From Pyrus communis (lineage: Eukaryota > Streptophyta > Magnoliopsida > Rosales > Rosaceae): a stretch of DNA of 64,000 nt. Below the pieces are notes generated by a model. It saw only the letters and a program-made list of their open reading frames with translations, was not told the origin of the DNA and did no database searches. Of the stretch, positions 46,288 through 58,679 are shown in pieces (the stretch's first letter is position 1; each line of letters begins with the position of its first letter). Location: assembly GCF_963583255.1 (NCBI RefSeq), contig NC_084803.1, forward strand, positions 16,937,428 to 17,001,427, written 5' to 3'. The position numbers and the translations under genes were made by a program.

Positions 46288-49200
46288 ATGGTTGCTGCCT
46301 CGAAGCTGTCTTCGTGCATAGCAATGGCGGTCGCGGCGGCCTCCATGCCCGCGCTCTCCAACCGCGCCTACGCCGATTCTCCCTTCCGATTCAATCCGTT
46401 CTCGTATTCTTCTCCTTCTCCTCCTCCTCCTCCGCCTTCCGCCGTGCCGGCGGACCAGATCCCCAATGCGAAATCGGAACCGCAAGCTGAAGAGCCCAGA
46501 GGGTCGGGGTTCGATCCCGAGGCTCTCGAACGAGGTGCCAAAGCTCTCCGCGAAATCAATTCCTCTAAGTTATCCAAGCAGGTCGCTTTTCTGCTCCTGA
46601 ATTTGATATATATTTTTTTGTTGGTGGTTTTTTTCCGTAGAAAAAGGTTGGTAAATTGTAGAAAAAAAATCAATTTTGTTTTCTTTTTAGTCTTAAGGAT
46701 CTTTTGCATCTTTAAGGTTGGAAATGAGGACTAAATCGGAATGCTGTAGTCTCAATTTTTCCTTTCCTTTTGTTCCGATACTTTCGTTTTGAATGTTTTT
46801 ATTATTCGTTTGAATATAAATTGAATAGGACACTGAGTTTTATTTCTACGTGCTTCAATGATTACTATGCCCATGATTTTATTCCCTGCCCCTGTTTAAG
46901 CTTAAGTACCGACCTTTGTTATTGTGGGAACCGAATTGGCTTGAAGTTAGGTACCGCTTGCTACGTGAGACGGGACGGAACAGAGTGGGACAAGGCGTTC
47001 TGTCCCATGTTTGGTGCGCTAAAAACGGGTGGAACGAGCTGTTCCACATGACGAGTTTTGGGTGAATTTTTGTTCCACCTCACCCCCTGGAACGACTTGT
47101 TCCACATTCGTGGAACACAAAATTATAACCTCTCCGTCTCCTTCTTCTTCCTCCTTGTTTCCATCCGAGGGCATCTCCCGTTCCGTTCCGTCCTGTCCCA
47201 TCCCGTCCCATTCCGTTCCGTCCTGTCCATACCAAACGATACCTTAAAGCAACTAATTGAAATGTGTTTTGTCTTTTATTATGCTGAGGTTTCAATCCAA
47301 CTGAATTAAAGGTGTTAATTTGGTCAACTGGTCTTGTTTTCCAGGTTTTTAGTCTGATGAGGAGCCAAGAAAAAAGTCGTCTCACTGAGTTGGATGCGGA
47401 GAAGGCTCATTTTGAAGCAATACAAGGTCAAAATGATCTTGTAAGTTACAGACATACAATCCATATTAAAACTGCAGTTGGTTGTAAAATGTGGTTTTCG
47501 GCAGTCTATTCGTCAAACATTTCAAACAGCTCATCTCAATCGTTTGGCTACAATTTATCTTTTCGATGTACCGCATATTTTTTTTTTATAACTGCCTTGT
47601 CGCAATATTTTCTTCTAATAAGGTTTAGGTGGTATTCTCACTGTATAGATTTTCACTGAAAAGGCTTTGCGTATATGAGGAATTTTATTTGAATGTGCAA
47701 TAACTTCGTTTGATTTTGGTTCATGGTCCTTTTCTTTTTTGTGACATGGGTTAGGTCTTTTTTGTCAATAGTGAAACAGATAATGTTCTAGGTTTGTGCC
47801 ATTTAGGTTTAGCAAATTGCAAATTTGTTTTGTTCTCTTTTATCTGCCTCAGTGCATTTGAAGTTATACTGTGAAATCTTTTGATGGCAGGAAAGGAGTA
47901 AGAACATGGCTGAGGAACAACTAAATATACTGCAACAAGAAGCACAGGCAAAGGCTCAAATGCTTCGTATGGAAGATGAACATGCTAGGAATAGAATGAA
48001 GGTGCAAGCAGTCGAATAAATTATGTCTTCTTTTTTTTTTTCTAAAAATTATGCGCCTATTTGATATTCTTCTTGGATCCAATTTCTTGTTTTTAAAAGC
48101 AAAAATTTGGATCCGAGAAGGAGACCAAACAACCTCTACACTATATAGGAAAAAGAGCTTGTATGTGCCTCAAATTTTACTTGCAATCTAAATACTGGAT
48201 TAGTGAAACCATGGTCAAGTCTAGTGTTTTAAAAAATGCGCCTTGAGGTGCGCTCAGGCAGCTTTGGATGCGGGGTGGTGATAACACCTCTGCCCCGCGG
48301 GACTAGGCGTAAACTCACATTGACGACATGTTCAAGGCATGCCTAGGCGGCTAAGGCACGCCTGAGGTGTTTGAATGGGCGTTCCCAGGATCCATCAGTG
48401 ATCTGAAATCCTTGCTTGAAATTTTCTGGGGACCCCTCGAAGTTGGAAGGCTGGGCCTCTCAGGCTCTGCCCACTGGTTTAAAATTGTCACAGTGGAGGC
48501 GACGTCTTCGCAAAGAAGAATTTTTTTTAGACTTGTCCCAGAAAGATGTCGTTTTGGCCAAGTCTTTAATTTTTTTTAAATGACTTGGCCAGAAAACGAC
48601 GTTGTTTTGGCCAAGGCTATTTTTTTTAATAACCCACAGCATACCCCAATTATTTTGGTCCTGTAAGGCATCGCCTCACGCCTCAAGGCTTTCGCCTAGG
48701 TGGGTCTATCCATGAATTGCCTCGCCTTCGCCTTCGCCTTCTCCTTTTAAAACATTGGTCAAGTCTAACATTTTATTGTCTTCTTGAGTGCAGATGGATC
48801 ATGAAAAGCAGAGGCAGAATAATGCTGAAATGCTTAGGATGCAAGAGGAGTCAAATATCCGAAAAGAGAAAGCAAGACTAGCTACTGAGGCACAGAACCA
48901 AGAGCAGCAGCGCCAAACTGAAAGAGAGAAACATGAATTAGAACTAAAAAACATAGAAGCGGAGGCCATTGCAAAGGCTAAAGGTCGGGCCCATGAAGAA
49001 AAACTGAATGCGGAACTTAACAGGAATATGCTTATAGATCAGATGAATGGTGAAAAAGAAAAATGGCTTGCTGCAATCAATACAACTTTTGGTCACATTG
49101 AAGGTATGCAAAACTGAGTAGATGCGTTTAAGTTATAAGAAGAATTATTGATAATCACAGTACATACATGAATAAGCAACTTTTGCATAAGACAGATTCT

Positions 49201-52065
49201 CCTGGTTTCTTTTCTGTCCAATCAGATTCCTGTTATTAATTTTTGTTTTTTTGTTTTTTGCGTACTGTTCCAGAATGGTGCAATTGTCACTTGCCAAAGT
49301 GGTTCCCAATATCCCAATTATTATCCTCTAATAAAAGTGCTGTAAGGAGAAGTTTTGAATTAAAAAAATAAGTAAACCAAGTAGAGTCGACATCCAGTTA
49401 ATGACCACCTTTGCTGGGTTACTACCCCTGTTCATGTAGGGTTAGGGTTACTGGATTAAGGGTATTTTAAAATGTGGGTGGTTAAGGGGTGAGTAAAATG
49501 TTGTCTCTTTTAATTTCTCTGGTGCATGGCAATAGTGCCAATTTTAGCTTGAGGTCAATGGAGCAGAATATTAGTTTGATCTCTTTATTCTGATTTTTGT
49601 GAAATGCTGATGATGATATAATTGTTTCTCATCTGCAAACTGCAGGGGGCATTAGAACTTTGCTGACTGATAGGAATAAGTTGGTTATGACCGTTGGAGG
49701 TGCTACAGCAGTGGCTGCAGGTGTTTATACAACTAGGTTTGTATGCTCTTCCTTTCGTTTCATTTCACCTATTTCAAGTTTTTTAAACAAGGATTCAGGT
49801 TGCAATTCCCTATGCATGCGATATTAATTTATTTCCCTATATATTCTTCTTGGCATATTTCACCTTTATTAGGATGAAAATGAGTTTAATATTGTAGGAA
49901 CAGAGTGTATAAGTCAATACGCTACTTTTATAACCTCCCCACTTAAACTGAAAAGGGAAAAAAGTGGATAGCCTGGAAAGTGCTACCCTTTTACTTGGTG
50001 TACTGAAGACCTAGTCTACACAGAGAAGGAGCCCTTTTCCATGCAATGAAACTCATTTAACCTTGTTAAAGACTAGACTTGATCCCACACCTCTTGTGGT
50101 ACGCTTCTAACTGAACAGGTGATACCTTCCGGACTTGTTACTGTATTTCTACTTCTGTAGTCTGCGGCTGAAGCTTTGCATGGGGAAATCGACAATATCG
50201 TTTTTCCTTTAGTCCCTTTTGAATGATTTGACTATAAGCAGAGTATTCATTACATAGGTTGATAGATAATAAGTTTTAATCTCTCTTAATTATGATGTCA
50301 ATTTTGTCATAATGCCTTTTGCTTTATTGATCTGATGGGCTTTTAATGGAATTATGGTATTGAGTTCCTCATCCATTTTTAGTGATGATTGTATTGTTTA
50401 GTAGTGATGTGCCAACCAATTGCCTTTAACTTTCTTTTTACAGAGAAGGTTCTAGAGTTATATGGGGATATGTCAACCGGCTGCTAGGGCAGCCATCTCT
50501 GATTCGAGAATCATCCATTGCAAGATTTCCAGGTTCAGGGATGATTTCACTAGCAAAGAATAAAGTTTTAAATTACAGTACTGGATCTTCGCAAGGCAAG
50601 AATGGTCTTTCAAATATCATTCTCCATCCTTCGTTGCGGAGCAGAATAGAGCACCTTGCTCGAGCTACAGAAAACACTAAGGCTCACCAAGCCCCCTTTC
50701 GCAACATGATGTTTTATGGCCCCCCTGGCACTGGTAAAACCATGGTTGCAAGAGAAATAGCTCGAAAATCGGTATTACACTGATTCATGCGCGTAATAAT
50801 TTATTTACCATCGGTGCTCATTTATCTGTCTTACTCAACCTTTTATATGGTCTACCACCTAGCTGGTAGTGCACGTGTGTCTTCGTGACTAGTTGTCATG
50901 ACCTTTGGTTTTTTGATGGGGAGATCTTTATAGGTCAAATGAATGGAACTTGTTTGAACAATTTGGAGATTCAGTTTGTTATCTGTTAAAATGGGATGTT
51001 TATTCACATCAATTTTTGTTTTTGTTTTAGAAGTTGAATTACCTTGATACTAGGATCCAAGGTCCGATTACAAATTACCATATGTTTGTACCCATAAATG
51101 TGTTTGTGTGTGTGTGTGTGTGTGTATGAGTTATTCTGGGAAAAAAAACTGTAAATTCTCAATGAGTTTTTTATCCTTTTGAATACAGGGTTTGGATTAT
51201 GCTATGATGACTGGAGGAGATGTTGCACCCTTGGGTGCACAGGCTGTTACTAAGATTCATCAGATATTTGATTGGGCTAAAAAATCAAACAAAGGTCTAC
51301 TGCTTTTTATTGACGAGGCAGATGCTTTCCTATGCGAGTAAGTTCAGTTTTTTCTTCAGTGGTTTATGGTTATATTTGTGTTGTACTTATTATTGTTATC
51401 AGAGTATCTGTTCATCTAAAACTTTTCTTTGACAAAATTTGGGAGTTAACGTCCATTAGTTTATAATTTTGGAGTCTGCAACCGAGATGTTCATCGTCTC
51501 CACTCATATATATGTATATAAGCTCAGCCTCTTGTGAATTGTTTTATCCCTTGGCAGGCGAAACAGTACACACATGAGTGAAGCTCAACGTAGTGCTCTA
51601 AATGCATTGCTCTTCCGAACTGGAGATCAGTCAAGAGACGTAGTTCTAGTACTTGCCACAAACAGGCCAGGAGATCTTGACAGCGCTATCACTGACCGGA
51701 TGGATGAAGTGATTGAGTTCCCAATTCCTGGGGAGGAGGAACGATTCAAACTTTTGAAGCTTTATTTGAACAAATATCTTGGTGATGAAGGCGAAAGCTC
51801 CAGATCAGGCATTTTCCTGAAGAAGAAACCGCAAAAGATTGTGATAGAGGATGTGTCTGATGATCTGATTCGAGAGGCTGCACATAAGACAGAAGGGTTC
51901 TCTGGCCGTGAGATAGCAAAACTCATGGCCAGCGTCCAAGCAGCCGTGTATGGACGTGAAGACTGTGTACTGGATTCGCAATTGTTGGAGGAAATTGTAG
52001 ATTACAAAGTTACAGAACACCACCAAAGAATGAAACTAGCCGCTGAAGGTGGTCATCCGGCTTAA
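46288..52065 (+). CDS. ATAD3-type mitochondrial AAA ATPase
   Basis: Eight exons: 46288-46581, 47345-47440, 47891-48001, 48794-49103, 49646-49736, 50444-50771, 51189-51337 and 51558-52065, all GT-AG, total 628 residues. The N-terminal half is the ATAD3_N (DUF3523) region: a Pro-rich start, then a long Glu/Gln/Arg/Lys coiled coil (about residues 100-270). A membrane segment ([16 protein letters not shown]) follows. The C-terminal AAA domain has Walker A GPPGTGKT, Walker [10 protein letters not shown], sensor-1 [10 protein letters not shown] and the ITDRMDE region. Family members sit in the inner mitochondrial membrane and are linked to nucleoid and membrane organisation. The start has a good ACCATGG context. 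Introns 1 and 3 each hold a MITE. Confidence 0.95.
46950..47243. mobile_element. PIF/Harbinger-like MITE in ATAD3 intron 1
   Basis: Ends GGTACCGCTTG and, inverted, GGTATCGTTTGG are followed by matching GACGGGACGGAAC-type stretches over about 45 bp. TTA flanks both sides (46947-46949 and 47244-47246). The 294-bp element has no coding capacity. Confidence 0.75.
48224..48755. mobile_element. MITE in ATAD3 intron 3 with 12-bp target repeat
   Basis: Starts GTGTTTTAAAAAATGCGCC and ends with the inverted TTTTAAAACAT. TGGTCAAGTCTA occurs exactly on both sides (48212-48223 and 48756-48767). The interior is rich in CCTAGGCG-type words. A duplication of at least 9 bp suggests a MULE-type MITE. Confidence 0.7.
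51106..51126 (+). repeat. (GT)n microsatellite in ATAD3 intron 6
   Basis: A short TG repeat lies about 60 bp upstream of exon 7. Confidence 0.85.
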
Positions 52066-53606
52066 GCTATGGCTATGGAATTTTTTACCCCGGCTCAGTT
52101 GATAGAGAAGTAGGAATCCTGCATCTATCAAAATCCCATGCGGTAGAGATTTTTGACGTGTGTAACTTATTTTTTGCATTCGCTGTATTGAAATATGTCA
52201 TTTTAGTCACTAGTCTTTTAATTAGTAGAAGCATGTTTCCCAACAGAGTTAAACAGTACTCACTCTCTCATTTTCCTTCAACTCGATATAATTCATCCCC
52301 CAATAAGAAAAAGATAAATAACATTATGTTTGTACGAGGAAATTTAAAAATTTTAAGAAATTTTTAAATGATGGAATTTAAAATTATGAAAACTATTATA
52401 AGCCTAATTTACTGAATAATATACAAGAGAGAGAGGGGGCCGGAGGCATAGAGAGTGAGGTGCTACAACAAAAAATTATTTGTTGAAATTTTCTATTATT
52501 TGTTTGTTTGGCTAATCCTAAAAGAATGACAAAATTTAAATTCGAAATTTAATGTGTATCTAGAGTTATAAATATATATGTGAGAGGTGACAATTAGGAA
52601 ATGTACTAGTGGAGGTGGTGGCAGCGGTGACAGCGATGGTGATAATATGTGGTGGTGGTAGTAGTATGGTGGTGGTGGTGGCGGCATTAGTACAGCAGCA
52701 ACGTTTATGATGGTAAGTGGTGGTGGTGGTGGCAACGGTGATGTTGGTGGAGGTAGCGGCAATTACGGTGATGATGGTGGTTAGAGGTGGCAGTGGTAGC
52801 AGTGTTGATGTTGATGATAGGTGGTAATGGCGGCGATGGTGGGTGGTGGTTGCAGTGATAGTAATGATGGTATGTGGTGGTGGCGGCAGCGGCAATGATC
52901 ATGGTGGGTGGAGGTGGCGATGGCGAGGTGGTGGCTGGTAGCGGCTACATTATGGTGGTGGCTGGTGGCCGCATTGGTGGCGAAGGTGATGATTGTATGT
53001 GGTGACGGTTGTGGCGATGATGATTGTGAGTGGCGGTGACGGCATGAATGATGATTGTCGGTGGTGGAGATGGCGGTAGTGATGATAGGAAGTAACAATT
53101 ATGGCTGGTGGTGGTGGGAGTGACAATGATGGCTACTCATGGTTGAGTTTTTTGTTTTTTAAACTTACTCATAGAAATTCAGAAATGATAACTATTTACA
53201 TGGAAGTTAAACTTAGAAATTGGAGTTCCCGAATTCTAAGTTTTTTGTCCACGTGGAAATTATAAAATTTTATGAATTTAAACAAGGACATTGATGCATG
53301 TTAATTTATAAATTCTAACTTTTGTCCAAATTTCAAGTTTATTCTTCTCGTCCAAAGATAAAAGAATGGGTATACTATCATACTAAAAGGTTGGAGGCCT
53401 GCGTTTGATATGGAATTTTCCATGTCTTTAAGTGGGGGAAGTGAAATGCAAAATTTATTTTCCATGTTTGGTAACATTAGGAAAGTAAGTAGGAAACATA
53501 ACCTTTTTGTAGGATAAATGGGCATTTTCAATTTTCATTGGGAACATGTTTTTCATAAAAGATACCAATTAATGTTTTCATTGTAACTTAACATTCATAC
53601 TTTATT
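52066..53606. other. ATAD3 3' UTR, then a GGTGGT-rich tract and AT-rich DNA
   Basis: The first 200-300 bp are probably 3' UTR. The GGT/GCG/GAT-rich tract at 52600-53130 produces long minus-strand frames of His/Thr/Pro that are artefacts. No gene is seen. Confidence 0.5.
52600..53130 (+). repeat. Degenerate GGT/GCGGTG-rich microsatellite tract
   Basis: GGTGGTGG, GGCGGC and GATGGTG words without a fixed frame fill about 530 bp, in the same orientation as the tract at 25 kb. Confidence 0.75.
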
Positions 53607-53773
53607 GCCACTCAGTACTACGGTCTGATGATATTCTTTTTCACTTGAAAATAAGAGGTCTTGGGTTCAAATCTCGTAGATGGCGAATTCGATACCAAAT
53701 TAGGCTTCCCATTGTGTGGCTTAGCCGAACTTCCTCTTATCTTAGTGTAAAAATATCAATGTACTAAAAAAAA
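53607..53773 (+). mobile_element. tRNA-derived SINE with 17-bp target duplication
   Basis: AACATTCATACTTTATT occurs at 53590-53606 and 53774-53790. Between them: GCCACTCAGTACTACGGTCTG, a GGGTTCAAATCTCG B-box, GATACCAAATTAGGC and a poly-A end. The same family member as at 59742. Confidence 0.85.
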
Positions 53774-53950
53774 AACATTCATACTTTATTTATCTAGTTT
53801 TTTTTTTGTCAAATATCATTCATACTTTATTGGGAATGCTATTTGTATAAGAAAAAGTGACGGAAAAATTAGTGTTCGGTCTCTAGTTACTAATATTCAT
53901 TGACTGTGACTTTAATTTTTTTTTTATTTTTTTATTTTTTTATTTTTTTT

Positions 53951-54085
53951 GACAAATGTTATCTACACAAAAAGGGAGGGGGTAGACTTAGTCTCACAAT
54001 AGACTAGCAATAATGTTGTTCAAATTCGCCTTTAGTGAGAATCGAACCTTAAGTCCTCTCACTTAATTACAAGTGACTACTGAGA
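53951..54085 (-). mobile_element. tRNA-derived SINE (minus, 5'-shortened)
   Basis: On the minus strand it reads CAGTAGTCACTTGT, GGTTCGATTCTCAC, GGCGAATTTGAAC, then a TCTACCCC end. This is closest to the 18571 copy. No clean target duplication. Confidence 0.6.
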
Positions 54086-54630
54086 ATTTATTAGTTTTTA
54101 GATTTTGATGAAGTCCTTAGCATTAATATTGTCAGTTACATAATTTTTTAAAATAAAAATTACTAATTGATTTATGGTTTTAATACTCACACATTTATTA
54201 AACTCCTAACTAATTTTCAATTCAAAACATTTTCAAAATAAAAAATTAAAATTAAAATAAGCTTGTACTCATTAATTTTTTTTTATAAAAAGATTTCAAA
54301 ATTTTAATCTTAAATGTACCAATTCATATAATTTTTCATTTTTTAATTCTTAAATGTATCATTCTTAAATATACCACTTTAATATATGTAAAATGCACCA
54401 TTTAAAAAAAAAAAAAAACAAAATCCACGTTTTATTTTTTTTTATTTTTATATATATGTATAAAATCCATTCAATTTTTTTCTAATCCATATCTAGTCTT
54501 ATATGGGTACATTCTTTTTCATTGATTCGAGAATGTATCCATATCAAATTTAATGGAAGAAATTTGCTAATATTATTAAGCTTAATATCTATTATATTTT
54601 CCTGTGTGTGGTTTTGAAGAATGTACCCAT

Positions 54631-54664
<34 letters not shown>

Positions 54665-56650
54665 CAATATATTGAATAGTATAATTTATCTTTTAATATT
54701 ATTCAATCAATCATGAGTTTTATTTCAAATATCATTAATATAAACAGCTACAGTATCATTTTTTAATTTAAAAAAATATATAATAACCTACATAGAAATA
54801 CATTATTTAAATTACCTATTAATAGAACCATATTTGTCAACCAGAATAGGGCGAAAATATTATTTAGTCTTCTATAACAAAAAGAAAATAATGGGTAATA
54901 ATGTAATTTCACAAAACCAAATTTTGCTGTTTTTTTATTGAAGACTCATATGTATGTGATTTTAGCATATATCTAATATCAAAAAATAAAAAATAAATAA
55001 AAAACGTTTTCACACACAAAGTGTGTAGACATATACTAATTACATTAATGTTAGTATTTCGATAAAAAATTGAAAATCAACAAGGTTATGATCAAAGAAC
55101 ATTGATAGTTAGGAATCGCACCAAAGTCTCCCAAAAGTGAAACAGTAGTTGACACTCTAATATATAAGTGGGTCACATATATCATGGTAGGGTCTATTTG
55201 TGCCATTTAAATAGTATGTGTTCACTACCGCTATGACATCATGGATTCATGTTCACTGCCGCTATGACATCATGTGTTCAATGATACAACATCATGGATA
55301 TTTTATCATTAACCACGGAACATCATGGTAACTTACCTTGTATTCATACCATGCAAATTACTCTCCTCAAAAACGCCTATATGTTCTGACAATGTGATAG
55401 TTTCTTATTGAGTGATTACACAAACTTTACCACATGGCGCCCCCAAGAACAGTGGCTAAGCCAAGAATTTACAGCAATAGGGTCAAAAAATAGCTTTCAA
55501 AAATTGATCATACTTTCATTTAAAAATAGATTTCAAACTCAAATCCCAAATCCCACATAAACCTATAGCTCTCACTCAAACAAAGAACAAGTAGATACGA
55601 AAATATATAACAAATTTCTCTAGCACTAATATGAGTGATTGCTCAAAGGAGAGCAAAAAATGAAGCAATCCACTGCTGCCTTCTCTAAATAGTGCCCCAT
55701 GTTTTTTTCTAACTCTCTGTGTCTGTTTCTCTCTCAAAATGGTAGACCCGACCGCACTCTTTTTCAAATGGAAGAGTCGAATGCTCTCCCTGGTGTGCCT
55801 CTCATCTCTCTCTTCTGCTCACAAATTGGAGTTGTCGACAGACAACTTTTCTCTCTTTTGCTGCTGCTCAAAACCAAAAGGCATTACATTACAAATGCCT
55901 TAATATATATTGGATGCTGCCAAAACAAAAGGCTCTGCCTTCTCTCCCATTATAAAACCAAAGTCATCAACCTTTTTTTTTTTTTTTTTATTCTTCAAAA
56001 AACCAACGCAATGCCTCTTCCCATTTTTTCTCTTCTTTGCACCAAAATAAAAATAGTGACCCAACAAACTTATTGGGTCAATGAATCCCATTGCACCCAC
56101 CTTGGCTCCGCTAGCACCCAAGAATAAATTTTTTCACGTATATACAAGTCGATACTTCGCGTGTATACAAATCAATACAAGTGGAGACAGGATATACCTT
56201 TCCACGTCCACCATTTGTGTTCCATTTTCCAAACCAATTGAAGTAAGACTCGCGGACAACGAAGTCGTCAATTCTCTTATCTATAAAAAAAAGGGTCATT
56301 CACAAATGTGACACTCTCATATTTTCTTGTCACAAATACTGAAAATCCTGTCACTTTTGACCCTTTAAGCCCTTGGTCTTTTGTATTCACAGCTGCTTTT
56401 GCGGCCATCCTCTTCTCAGACTGCAAATTAAGACAATGCGAGAAGGATGCGGCGACGCGCAGCGTATGGTAAAACCAACAGGTGAGGGAAGGCAGCAAAT
56501 TCCATACGTTGGCGCCCTTTTCTATCGGTATGAATATCTGCCAGTATGACCCGATTATACTATATTCAGACAGACATTTCATCTAACATTTCTTGGCGCC
56601 AAAAATAAAACTGTGTCCCGAGACAGAAAGAGGGCAACAGAAACTGAAAG
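54086..56650. other. Gene-free AT-rich interval with an inverted dispersed repeat
   Basis: It includes an (AT)n run near 54638-54661 and, at about 54905-55025 on the minus strand, the CACACACTTTGTGTGTG repeat family of 18.3 kb. Near 55225-55280 CACTGCCGCTATGACATCATG-like words occur twice. No supported gene was seen up to the ATG at 56651. Confidence 0.4.
54905..55025 (-). repeat. Second copy of the CACACACAAAGTGTGTG dispersed repeat
   Basis: The inverted order CACACACAAAGTGTGTAG, AAAATTTGGTTTTGTGAAATTACAT matches the copy at 18300-18425. Confidence 0.5.
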
Positions 56651-58679
56651 ATGAGGAAGAGAGCGGCGTTGCTGCTGGTGCTATGGCTGGCTATGTCGAT
56701 GGGGTCTTGGGGCCAAAATAAACTGAAGGGGTAAATTTCGTATATTTTTTAGAAAACTTCTTCCTTTGTTGAATCACCTGCTCCTTTAATTTCTTGAAGC
56801 ATTAATCCATCATGCATTTGCGTTTATGGAAATATTGTTCGGTAACGAAGAATACCAATCTACAGAGTTTGGTACATTGTCAAATTTTTGGTCTATGCTG
56901 TGTTGATGTGGAATGAATCGGTTGCTTTTGTACTATAATTTTTACCTATTGGAAGTGAAGCTTAGATTTTTAGATATATTGAATCAAAAGTAGCCCGCAT
57001 TTTTTATGTGAAATGTACTAAGTATTGTAGATTGGTACGTAAGGAACCACTTTTGTTTGTTCATAGGAAATCTTATATGAAAACAACGAATACCAATATA
57101 TAGAATCCGGTGCAATGTTGATGTTAATTATGTCAATTCCGTGTTTGTGTGGTAGCATCAACCAAATATGGACAATGTACTAGTATTGTAGTTTGGTACA
57201 CGTTGCGTATTTATTTGTGTATTTTTGTGCCCTCTATGCGTTTGATTTCTTTCGTTGTTTATACTTACTTAGTAGTGTTACACATCCTACGGCACTAATA
57301 GTCTAATAGTTGAAGATCTGCTATTTTTAACCACTTATCTTTGCCTTCCAATTCACTATATCTTAAAATTTATAGCTTATGAAAATATTGGTTGTTTTAT
57401 TTTGTTCTTTTATATGTTGTGTTCGAGTATATATGTGTGTTTGCAAATGTGAATAATTGTATGATTATTTCCGTCGTGCGAGGTTCTCTTTAGGGGACTT
57501 GGACTCAAAGGTGGGGGTGCAGCCTCTAAGCCTACGGAAAGAGCAAAAAAAGTAGCCTTAGTTCAAAAGTTTATGGACGGGGCTTTATACTCTCTCGCAA
57601 AACATCAAACAGCCAAAGCTGAAGAGTTGATGAAAGGAGCTATGGAGTACCTTTATAATGGTAACACAATTAAAGATAAAGCACCCAAACTTGAAGAGTT
57701 CATGAAAGAAGCTATCAAGTTCCTTGAACAAGATATGATTGAAAAATCTGAAGAGATGATCAAAGGAGCTACGGTGTATCTTGAAAGCGATGACGAAGCC
57801 AAAGATGAAAAGAGCGGGAAAAGAGTGAAGTATCTTGAAAATGATAAAGTAGCAGCAGGAGTAAATAAAGTACGCCTGGTTGATGACTTTCTAAAAGAAG
57901 CTTTGCAATATCTTGATGCAGAACAAGAAGTCAAAGCTAAAGAGATCATTCAAGGAATTCGACTGTATGTTTCTCAATGTGACGAAATAGAAGATAAAGC
58001 AGCCTCAGTTGAGGAGATGATCCAAGCAGCTTTGACATTTATTGAACAAGACAATTTAGACGAAGCTGAAGATGTGATCTATGGAGCAATGACGTATCTT
58101 GACAACGACGATGATGTGAAACAATTATCGAAAGCGGGTCATGCCCAAGGAGTGAAGTATCTTGAACAAGTTAAAGCAGAAAGAGGAATAGAAAAAGCAA
58201 TTTTTGTTGATGAGGTTTTGAAGGGAGCTCTGAGTTATATTGACAAGAAACAAGTATTGCAAGCCAAAGAGATTGTTCAAGCAACCGTAAAGTACGTTGC
58301 TCAAGATGACACAATGAAAGACAAAGCGGCCACATCTATGGAGATGATGGATGGAGCTTTGACATTTCTTCAACAAGACCAAATGAACAAAGCTAAAGAG
58401 ATGATCCAAGGTGCTATGGCATATCTTGAAGGCGATGAAGATGTCAAAGAAGCAGATAAGCTACTCAGAGGCATGGATGTCAAAGAGCAAGATAAGTTAG
58501 TCAAGGACGTGAAAGATAAGGCTAAAGCGAAAACGAAAAGAGTGAAGTATCTTGAAAATAATAAAGTAGCAGCAGGAGTAAATAAAGGGCGCTTGGTTGA
58601 TGACTTTCTGGAAGAAGCTTTGACGTATCTTGATTCAGATCAAGCAGCCAAAGCTAAAGAGATTATTCAAGGAATTTGA
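56651..58679 (+). CDS. Unrecognised secreted helical-repeat protein (ends at an in-frame TGA)
   Basis: Two exons, 56651-56730 and 57494-58679, joined GT-AG in frame, give 421 residues. Exon 1 is a clear signal peptide (MRKRAALLLVLWLAMSMGSW, then GQ). A Gly-rich linker (GLGLKGGGAASKP) leads into repeated helical hairpins of the form ALxYL-5 to 8 residues-KAKEIIQGAxxYL, alternating with acidic-basic spacers (DVKEADKLLRGMDVKEQDK). The A/G/Y spacing, as in EQDNLDEAEDVIYGAMTYL, recalls TPR hairpins. I do not recognise the family and assign no function. The TGA at 58677-58679 stands where the upstream copy of the same unit has CGA (57960-57962), and the frame runs on for 201 more codons. The 763-bp intron holds internal near-repeats. 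Confidence 0.75.

Noticed and set aside
52496..53098. His/Thr/Pro-rich minus-strand proteins
   Set aside because: They are translations of a degenerate GGT-rich microsatellite with no start context, splice sites or domain; the same holds for 24934-25348.
53607..53773. tRNA gene suggested by the B-box
   Set aside because: There is no cloverleaf, the poly-A tail and target duplication mark a SINE; also true for 18571 and 59742.
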